This document shows positions 23,970-29,058 of a stretch of 29,058 bases of DNA, in pieces; the first letter of the stretch is position 1, and each line of letters begins with the position of its first letter. A program made the translations under genes and the position numbers. The stretch is from Dehalococcoidia bacterium (GTDB lineage Bacteria > Chloroflexota > Dehalococcoidia > JACQUA01), in the NCBI GenBank assembly GCA_030689845.1, contig JAUYHV010000261.1, positions 1-29,058 on the forward strand, read 5' to 3'. The notes beneath the pieces were generated by a model. That model was not told the DNA's origin, ran no database searches, and saw nothing but the letters and a program-made list of their open reading frames with translations.

Positions 23970-24054
23970 ATGAGTACACCGTCTTTACACTGTACGTGTT
24001 TTTTGATAAACTGACTTCAAGTAAGCACACGTTTATTTAACGAGGGAAAATCTC

Positions 24055-24210
24055 ATGGGTAAAGGCGATTTCCGGTGGAGGGAACAGAAAAAGGCGAAGA
24101 AATCCGCCAAAAAAGGCCTTGGTGAAATCTCCTTGTCTGAAACTCAGACGGTAGTTGAGGTTATTCGAACCAAGGGCAAGAAAGAGCAGCCTCCAGAAGA
24201 ACTGGACTAA
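24055..24210 (+). CDS. Small basic protein, hypothetical (51 residues)
   Basis: ATG 24055 to TAA 24208-24210. The N-terminus MGKGDFRWREQKKAKKSAKK is highly basic and probably disordered. It is followed by a more regular segment (TQTVVEVIRTKGKKE) and an acidic end (PPEELD). A GAGGG site 8 bases before the ATG supports translation. The opening MGKGD recalls the small ribosomal protein bTHX, but the rest does not match. I believe similar short basic proteins occur in Chloroflexota, though I cannot verify this. Nucleic acid or ribosome binding is plausible from charge alone. It precedes the acylphosphatase gene by 177 bases on the same strand. Confidence 0.65.
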   Translation: MGKGDFRWREQKKAKKSAKKGLGEISLSETQTVVEVIRTKGKKEQPPEELD

Positions 24211-24387
24211 CAGGTGGCAGCTTATCTGGGCCTGCTCCGGACGAGGGAATTGAGGAGCACAGGGTTACCAGGGCTTTATCCCTGCTGCAAAGCTGTTCCC
24301 TATGCCCCCGCAATTGCTCGGCGAACCGTTTGCGCGGCGTAACCAGCATGTGCCGCACTGTTTTTTTATTTCCAGGAGAAGTCCTTT

Positions 24388-24672
24388 TTGATAGAAGAAT
24401 CCGCGTTGCATTTGATTGTTTCAGGGAAGGTACAGGGGGTCTTTTTCCGCGCTTTCGTCGCCCGGGAGGCCTCATCCCTCGGACTAAAGGGTTATGTCCG
24501 CAATCTGGCTGACGGATGCTCGGTGGAAATACTTGCCGAGGGTGATAAGGGAGACTTGGAAAACCTTGCACGGATTTGCAGGCAGGGGCCTCCCAGGGCA
24601 AGGGTGGATGATGTAGCGAAGGAGTGGGTAAAACCTTCAGGCAATTTAACCGCGTTTGAAATCATGTACTGA
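24388..24672 (+). CDS. acyP: Acylphosphatase
   Basis: Acylphosphatase hydrolyses acyl phosphates such as carbamoyl phosphate and 1,3-bisphosphoglycerate. The 94-residue length and ferredoxin-like fold pattern fit. The phosphate-binding loop SGKVQGVFFRAF supplies the catalytic arginine R21, and GYVRNLADG supplies the catalytic asparagine N39. The start is TTG at 24388-24390, with AGGAG about 10 bases upstream; no ATG is available before the conserved core. The 177 bases before it hold no gene I can support. Confidence 0.93.
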   Translation: MIEESALHLIVSGKVQGVFFRAFVAREASSLGLKGYVRNLADGCSVEILAEGDKGDLENLARICRQGPPRARVDDVAKEWVKPSGNLTAFEIMY

Positions 24673-24680
24673 GCAGAGGT

Positions 24681-24758
24681 CCGGATATTATCCGGGACCC
24701 GGCCCGGTTTGCCCCGCCTTTTTATTCAAATACTATACTCTGCCCCGATTCATCGGGG
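24681..24758. terminator. Hairpins after acyP
   Basis: CCGGATA/TATCCGG (24681-24695) directly follows the acyP stop. A GC-rich stretch then ends in TTTTTATT near 24719-24726, and a second perfect stem CCCCGAT/ATCGGGG (24743-24758) follows. Together they are plausible acyP terminators, but neither stem sits right before a U-run. Confidence 0.35.
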
Positions 24759-24820
24759 TGGGGAACTGCTGGCTGGGATTCCAAAGGGACGCAGCATCCC
24801 CTTGGACAAAGACGGAGTCA

Positions 24821-24837
24821 CCGCTCCACAGGAGCGG
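24821..24837. terminator. Hairpin between convergent acyP and the Mo-cluster end
   Basis: A perfect 7-bp stem CCGCTCC/GGAGCGG with loop ACA, 18 bases from the stop of the minus-strand gene at 24855. It could end transcription from either side; the U-run is short. Confidence 0.35.
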
Positions 24838-24854
24838 AGGGGGGTTTATTCAGG

Positions 24855-25247
24855 CTAATTATTAACTGGTCCCATACCAAAGAAAAGCGGTGTTTCCAGG
24901 AGACGTTCTACCGTTTCCGGGGTAGGGGATACCGTGCTCGCGCCCCTGTGCTGGTTGAGCTTTTCCACAATATCCGCGATGGTCAACGGTTTATTGTTAT
25001 TGGAAAGGAAAACGCGAAAAATACTTTCTGCAACCGGTTGTTCGTCATGAATATAGTTTTCGTCTTTCTGACAATGGTCGGAAATCATCTTGATAATTTT
25101 CTGGGGATTTCCCTTGTCATCGGGGGGATGTTTTTCCAGACAGGCTGAACACATGCGTTCGGTCGCCACGGTTACAAAAGACATGCGTTTCCTGTCAAAC
25201 CAGTCGAGATCTATATTGTATTGAGTAGTTTTTTCTTTTGCGCTCAT
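24855..25247 (-). CDS. Hypothetical protein with CxxC motif, end of the Mo cluster
   Basis: A 130-residue protein. The N-terminus has a hydrophobic-aromatic pattern (YNIDLDWFDRKRMSFVTV), then C33-S-A-C36, H40 and a later HC pair (58-59), which could bind zinc. The C-terminal half (EQPVAESIFRVFLSNNNKPL, then TIADIVEKLNQHRG) looks like a winged-helix domain. From memory, similar small WF...CxxC...ESIFR proteins are common and uncharacterised in Chloroflexota; this is unverified. The ATG has an AGGG site. It follows the DUF362 gene by 41 bases on the same strand, so it is probably in the Mo-cofactor transcript. Function unknown. Confidence 0.75.
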   Translation of the reverse strand: MSAKEKTTQYNIDLDWFDRKRMSFVTVATERMCSACLEKHPPDDKGNPQKIIKMISDHCQKDENYIHDEQPVAESIFRVFLSNNNKPLTIADIVEKLNQHRGASTVSPTPETVERLLETPLFFGMGPVNN

Positions 25248-25288
25248 TTCAATTTCCCTAGATATATATTTACGCTCTTGAATTTGTG

Positions 25289-26014
25289 CTACAGTTCAGC
25301 CTGCCCCGTTTTAATCAACCTCAAGTATTCTGTATCTGCTCCCGCCATTTCCGACGCCTCGGAATCCACCTCGTAAGGATCGCCAATAATTATTTTACCC
25401 GCTTCACCCTCCGTACCCTGGCCCGCGTCTCCTTCGCTTATCAGGGTTTTCTGTGCATCGATTATGCCCAGGTCGAAGGGCAAGGTAAAATATAAATCGG
25501 CTACCAACCTCTGGATTTCGTAGGAGTGAAGGACACTTTTGTCCTTCGTGAAGGGGGTGCTGTACTTCGCCTGTGGCAGGAGCCCCAGGAGATTCATTAT
25601 GCTGAAGTGCCCGTTGCCACCCACTAGCTTGAAACAACTGACTGTAATCAGGTAATCACAGGAAAGAATTATGTTGGGAATCCAGAAAGTGGGTATTGCG
25701 AAGGGGTGAAGAAGGGGATTTTCCACCTCGAGGTAACTGCAGTTATCAACGTCGAGCATGAGGACCCGGGGAAAATCATAGCTGAGGGAGCGGTAAATCT
25801 CCGACATTGGTTTTTCTTCGCTACTGCCCTCCAATAAAATAATATCCGTATCGCTGACTTTCCTGATTCCCGAAATAATTTTTCCCAACACCTCGCGCCT
25901 TGTTGTGACGGGATGGGGCCGGGAATAGGCCGCGTCGGGCTTAATGAGCACCCGCTTGGCCCGGGCAATCTGCGGTGGACACTGGAAGGAGAAGTTAGAA
26001 GCGTCTATTATCAT
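25289..26014 (-). CDS. DUF362 domain protein
   Basis: A 241-residue protein resembling DUF362, a family of unknown function often joined to 4Fe-4S ferredoxin domains. The core match is DYLITVSCFKLVGGNGHFS with IMNLLGLLP, the counterpart of the family's DxLIxxPKLKTH...LKNLFG segment. RVLIKPDAAYSRPHPVTTRREVL fits the family's KPN...TT..E N-terminal motif. No ferredoxin cysteine pattern is present. The ATG overlaps the mobB stop by 4 bases (ATGA), implying translational coupling to cofactor synthesis. A link to molybdoenzyme assembly is inferred only from this coupling. Confidence 0.72.
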   Translation of the reverse strand: MIIDASNFSFQCPPQIARAKRVLIKPDAAYSRPHPVTTRREVLGKIISGIRKVSDTDIILLEGSSEEKPMSEIYRSLSYDFPRVLMLDVDNCSYLEVENPLLHPFAIPTFWIPNIILSCDYLITVSCFKLVGGNGHFSIMNLLGLLPQAKYSTPFTKDKSVLHSYEIQRLVADLYFTLPFDLGIIDAQKTLISEGDAGQGTEGEAGKIIIGDPYEVDSEASEMAGADTEYLRLIKTGQAEL

Positions 26015-26676
26015 GGCGCCTCTATGTTCTTCCAGTTCTTGATGTGAAGGTTCATGCTGTTTATCTCTCCGACACCTCTTAACACGGAGACAAGGGCGCT
26101 CAGGTTCCGGTTCAGAATGTTTACCATAAAGGGGTTCAACTGGATAGGCACTTCATTAACGAAAAGTTCAACTCGCGCTTCCCCCCGAGGTTCGGAAAGG
26201 AAATTGGCGATGATGAAGTCGACCAGCTCCTCAACGGCATCCAAGGGAAATGTAAGTACGGGTTCCTGCAGGGGTTCATCGCTTACCGCTGCAAGCAGTT
26301 GGTGGGAGCGAAAGAGAAGGTCCCCCCCAATTTCTTTACGGTGAACTTCTATTTTTGGGAACCGGCTTTCTTTGAACCCTTCGGCCAGCAACAGGTCATA
26401 GCCAGGGCCGATCAACCCGGGCAACTCCTCCAGTTTCATATCCCTCTTTAAAGGATGGTGCATATACAGTCCATCGGGAGTGCTCACGTATACTGAGTCG
26501 GCTCCTGACCTGGCAAGGCGCCAGCTGTCTTTTCCGGGTTTGTCCATTTCCAGGTCCTTGATGACGTGTTTTACCGTAGCCACCCTGAACCCTGCTTCCT
26601 TCAGCCCCGGCAGCAGTTTTTCTATCAGGGTAGTTTTGCCCGAATGGGATTTTCCAACAATAGAGACGATATTTAT
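26011..26676 (-). CDS. mobB: Molybdopterin-guanine dinucleotide adaptor MobB, apparent ATA start
   Basis: MobB binds GTP and assists MobA in making the dinucleotide form of Mo cofactor. The first ATG/GTG/TTG codon in frame is a GTG at 26581-26583, which would remove the nucleotide-binding loop. Reading upstream restores INIVSIVGKSHSGKTTLIEK, with Walker A at residues 8-16. The frame is closed by an in-frame TAA just upstream, and the only codon at the right distance (6 bases) from a strong AGGAG site is ATA at 26674-26676. I therefore place the start there (221 residues). The C-terminal 80 residues (VELFVNEVPIQLNPFMVNIL) form the extension seen in many anaerobe MobB proteins. It lies 33 bases after moeA and overlaps the DUF362 gene. 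Confidence 0.85.
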   Translation of the reverse strand: MNIVSIVGKSHSGKTTLIEKLLPGLKEAGFRVATVKHVIKDLEMDKPGKDSWRLARSGADSVYVSTPDGLYMHHPLKRDMKLEELPGLIGPGYDLLLAEGFKESRFPKIEVHRKEIGGDLLFRSHQLLAAVSDEPLQEPVLTFPLDAVEELVDFIIANFLSEPRGEARVELFVNEVPIQLNPFMVNILNRNLSALVSVLRGVGEINSMNLHIKNWKNIEAP

Positions 26677-26709
26677 AGTCTTCTCCTTTTATTTTTTGAA
26701 ATAAGCAAA

Positions 26710-27987
26710 TTACAGGCGGGACTCATTCCAGTCCAGCATGAGTACCGTAACCGTTTCACCAGCCTTGACCTCCGGGGCATCTTCCGGAATTACCGCCAGG
26801 CCGTCCGCCATGGACATGGAAGTAAGAATCCCGGAACCCTGTTCCCCGGTAAGGCTGGCATAATATTTTCCATCTTTTCTGGTAACGACGACTCTAACGT
26901 AAATACGCCTGCCGTCCCTGTTAACCACGCTATTTTCAATGGTAGCTTTTATTGACGGTTTCTCCAGGAGGGTCTTGCCCATCATTTTCAATATCGCCGG
27001 CCGGGCAAAAAGCTCGAAACTTACCATGGCACTGACCGGATTGCCCGGGAAGCCCAGGTGCGGAACGAAGCGCACTCCTTTATCCCCATCCTTTACTTTA
27101 AAAAAGCCAAAAGCCAGCGGCTTGCCCGGTTTCATGCGTACCGTCCAGAAAGAAATCTCTCCTTCCCTGGCGAGAACATCCTTGACTATATCGTAGTCCC
27201 CGGCGGATACACCGCCGGAGGTAAGAAGCATATCGGCGTCGAGCCCTTCCCGTACCAGCGATGCCAGTTCCTCCACGTTATCCCGGGCGATTCCCAACAC
27301 TTTGGGGATACCGCCGTAGCGCTGCACCAGAGCTGCAATGCTGAAAGTATTGCTGTTGTGTATCTTGCCGGGGGGAAGGGGATTGCCCAGGTCAACCAGT
27401 TCGTCCCCGGTGGCAAGGACAGCTACTACCGGACGCCTTATGACTTTTACTCTGGCCAGACCTGCCGTGGCCAGAACACCTGTTTCAGAAGGACGCAAAA
27501 CCGTACCTTTTGCCACAATCAGCTGTCCTTTTTTTATATCCTCCCCTGCCTGGCGGATATTCAGTCCGGCGCTGGCCTCTTTCAAAATACCTATCTCTGC
27601 CGGTTTGCCGCCCCCGGGAGACTTACTGCGCTGGACCTCGTCGGTATGTTCGAACTGCACTACCGCATCCGCTCCCGGCGGCACTGGCGCCCCGGTCATG
27701 ATGCGGGTGGCCGTTCCGGGCCCGACAGCCTTTTTAGCAATGGATCCGGCTGGGACCTCTTCTATAACCTTTAAAACAACAGGCGAGTTTTCGGCAGCAC
27801 CCCGGGTGTCCGCAAACCTTACGGCGAAGCCGTCCATGGCCGAATTATCCATGGGTGGAATATTGTAAGGACTGTAAATATCTTCAGCTATGACCTGGTC
27901 GAGACATTCGAGAATGTATTTTTCCTCCGTGCCCAGTGTGTGGGCGTAACCGAGGATTTTTTCTTTTGCTTCTTCTACACTTATCAT
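26710..27987 (-). CDS. moeA: Molybdopterin molybdenumtransferase
   Basis: MoeA inserts molybdate into adenylated molybdopterin. The 425-residue protein has the expected domain order. The N-terminal region has PPMDNSAMDGFAVR with a conserved Asp; the mid-region has GTATRIMTGAPVPPGADAVV; the MogA-like domain has LATGDELVDLG and TSGGVSAGDYDIV. Then comes HLGFPGNPVSAMVSFELF, and the C-terminal domain has DGLAVIPEDAPEVKAGETV. The ATG at 27985-27987 has a distant AGGA. It lies 18 bases after mobA and 33 before mobB. In some anaerobes MoeA handles tungsten; this cannot be distinguished here. Confidence 0.95.
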   Translation of the reverse strand: MISVEEAKEKILGYAHTLGTEEKYILECLDQVIAEDIYSPYNIPPMDNSAMDGFAVRFADTRGAAENSPVVLKVIEEVPAGSIAKKAVGPGTATRIMTGAPVPPGADAVVQFEHTDEVQRSKSPGGGKPAEIGILKEASAGLNIRQAGEDIKKGQLIVAKGTVLRPSETGVLATAGLARVKVIRRPVVAVLATGDELVDLGNPLPPGKIHNSNTFSIAALVQRYGGIPKVLGIARDNVEELASLVREGLDADMLLTSGGVSAGDYDIVKDVLAREGEISFWTVRMKPGKPLAFGFFKVKDGDKGVRFVPHLGFPGNPVSAMVSFELFARPAILKMMGKTLLEKPSIKATIENSVVNRDGRRIYVRVVVTRKDGKYYASLTGEQGSGILTSMSMADGLAVIPEDAPEVKAGETVTVLMLDWNESRL

Positions 27988-28005
27988 GTTTGAATAACTT
28001 TATTC

Positions 28006-28620
28006 CTATTCCGGTTCTACGCCGTTTTCTAAAAGAGAGACAGCCATGTTTAAATCTTCCCGGGTATTTACATTCAAAAAGCTCAGGCGGGAGGGGTCAA
28101 ATTTATCCAGTTCCTTTTCCTCGATGTACCTGACTTTGGTCATTTCCAGGATGTCCAGGACCTTGGTTTTTCCCGTTTCCCACAACTTTTCAATTACCGG
28201 GATGCAGTCCTTCGAATATATGGCATGCAGGGGTTCCACGTTCTTGCCTGACCTGGGGATAACAACGTCGTAGCCCCGGCACTCGTTTACCATGTAACGG
28301 AGCAATTCGATATTTAAAAAGGGCATGTCGCAGCCTGCGAAGAGGTTATAATGGTGGGGAGAACACACCAAGCCTGTATAAACTCCCCCCAAAGAGCCTT
28401 TCCCTGGGAAAATATCAAAAACCTTTCTTATTCGTATTTCTGATGAAAGATGTGGAACGTCACCTCCGGGAGCCAGCACCACGATAATTTCTTCACTAAA
28501 AGAAGCCAGCCGGACAATAACCCTTTCAAAGAGGGTCTTGCCGGCAATTATTTGCGTGATTTTGTCCTGGCCGAATCTTGCGCTTTTACCGCCGGCAAGG
28601 ACAATAGGGGCAGCGAACAA
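28006..28620 (-). CDS. mobA: Molybdenum cofactor guanylyltransferase
   Basis: MobA transfers GMP from GTP to Mo-molybdopterin. The 204-residue nucleotidyltransferase begins VLAGGKSARFGQDK, the GTP-binding LxGGxSxRxGxDK loop. FAGCDMPFLN holds the metal-binding aspartate, and EPLHAIYSK matches the substrate-site region. The start is TTG at 28618-28620 with AGGA about 7 bases upstream; no ATG lies before the loop. It heads the cluster mobA-moeA-mobB-DUF362-small protein. No moaA, moaC or moaE lies in the window, so molybdopterin itself must be made from genes elsewhere. Confidence 0.93.
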   Translation of the reverse strand: MFAAPIVLAGGKSARFGQDKITQIIAGKTLFERVIVRLASFSEEIIVVLAPGGDVPHLSSEIRIRKVFDIFPGKGSLGGVYTGLVCSPHHYNLFAGCDMPFLNIELLRYMVNECRGYDVVIPRSGKNVEPLHAIYSKDCIPVIEKLWETGKTKVLDILEMTKVRYIEEKELDKFDPSRLSFLNVNTREDLNMAVSLLENGVEPE

Positions 28621-29032
28621 TTATATTCCTTTAGGACTTCGCTATCTCCCTGATTCCCATCCTTCAACTATATATTCTATCATTTACGTCAACTACTTTA
28701 TATAGTTTTTTGTAAAAATAGATAAAATTTATGGATAAATTCCGGAAAATAGCAATGGATTAAGATATTTTCCCTTTTCGGATGGTCTTAACAGGATATT
28801 AATAGTTAGGTGCTAACATATTACCATGAGACTATAAATTTATTTTGATACCCGGATATCCAGGTACCTTAAAAGTAAAAAAATAAAAAAGTCTCTCCTG
28901 CAGCAGGAAAATAGGTAAAATCATCAAAAACAGGCGAGGAGCCCTGGGGAAGGGAGGCAAAATAGGCAGAATAATAAAAGGAATTCAATATTCGGGATTT
29001 TATACCATAATTATAAAGGAGGAAAAACAAAG
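28621..29032. other. AT-rich divergent intergenic region before the right-edge gene
   Basis: About 410 bases without a supportable gene. It contains GTTAG/CTAAC (28805-28817) and a near-perfect palindrome TACCCGGATATCCAGGTA (28849-28866, one mismatched pair). It also has a TCCTG/CAGGA hairpin near 28896-28908 and a purine-rich tract before an AAGGAGG site at 29016-29022. The long upstream region could hold a promoter or RNA element, but I could not match a known riboswitch. Confidence 0.45.
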
Positions 29033-29058
29033 TTGAAGTCAAGAAAGAAATTTATTGT
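29033..29058 (+). CDS. N-terminal fragment of a gene cut by the window edge
   Basis: A strong AAAGGAGG site is followed 10 bases later by TTG AAG TCA AGA AAG AAA TTT ATT, reading MKSRKKFI. The basic N-terminus followed by a hydrophobic start would suit a secretion signal or membrane protein. Only eight codons are visible, so function cannot be called. Confidence 0.5.

Larger units (their letters stand above)
23668..24054. other. Repeat-rich gene-free interval between ubiD and the small basic protein gene
   Basis: The 387-base stretch holds the ubiD promoter and a GGGG/CCCC hairpin near 23780. It also holds a GCACAGG/CCTGTGC hairpin (23832-23838 with 23847-23853) and the nested palindrome at 23866-23969. 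The word CCTGTGCC recurs between 23788 and 23818. No coding sequence was recognised. Confidence 0.6.

Noticed and set aside
24161..24601. 146-codon minus-strand frame over the small basic protein and acyP
   Set aside because: It is antisense to acyP, which has intact catalytic residues, and has low-complexity composition.
1..29058. CRISPR array or rRNA/tRNA genes
   Set aside because: No regularly spaced direct repeats and no rRNA or tRNA signatures were seen by eye on either strand.

Overview
The window looks like chromosomal DNA from an anaerobic bacterium, most likely Chloroflexota and probably Dehalococcoidia. This placement is an inference. It rests on protein types I associate with that group: a DUF1786 protein, a GuaB3-type IMP dehydrogenase, a surface protein with InlB-like repeats and a Pro-Thr tail, and a small WF/CxxC protein. 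Strong Shine-Dalgarno sites, near-consensus sigma70 promoters and frequent TTG or GTG starts are seen directly. Most genes are on the minus strand.

Layout. 1-4441: a type I restriction-modification locus, hsdR followed by a fused hsdM-hsdS gene that runs off the left edge. 4442-4878: intergenic, with the hsdR promoter and a dispersed palindromic repeat. 4879-9344: a translation/transcription operon greA-lysS-serS-DUF1786 behind one promoter and a terminator-like hairpin. 9358-9861: small accessory debris (a HicB-like gene, a tiny membrane ORF and a transposase remnant). 9912-10469: mntP. 10611-15998: a birA-bioF-bioA-bioD-bioB biotin operon with a BirA-type operator over its promoter and start codon. 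16452-18608 (+): a large secreted repeat protein. 18712-20321: hpf, a comF-type gene and a small zinc-ribbon gene. 20581-21729 (+): guaB3. 21970-23667: a UbiD-family decarboxylase and a small companion. 23668-24670: palindromic repeats, a 51-residue basic protein and acylphosphatase. 24855-28620: a molybdenum-cofactor cluster mobA-moeA-mobB followed by a DUF362 protein and a small Cys-containing protein. 29033-29058 (+): the first codons of another gene.

How the genes work together. The biotin genes cover pimeloyl-ACP/CoA to biotin and its ligation. No genes for making pimelate are present. BirA appears to repress its own operon. The Mo genes attach nucleotide to, and insert metal into, molybdopterin, implying molybdoenzymes elsewhere. 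The greA operon joins transcript-cleavage factor with two class II tRNA synthetases.

The least expected observations are the HsdM-HsdS fusion, a terminator hairpin at the 5' end of the greA message, a near-leaderless birA start inside a perfect operator, a mobB gene whose P-loop can only be included by a non-AUG (ATA) start, and nested palindromes between genes. I did not find a clearly new multi-gene system. The best candidates for new biology are the MobB/DUF362/small-protein trio and the HicB-like/membrane-peptide pair.
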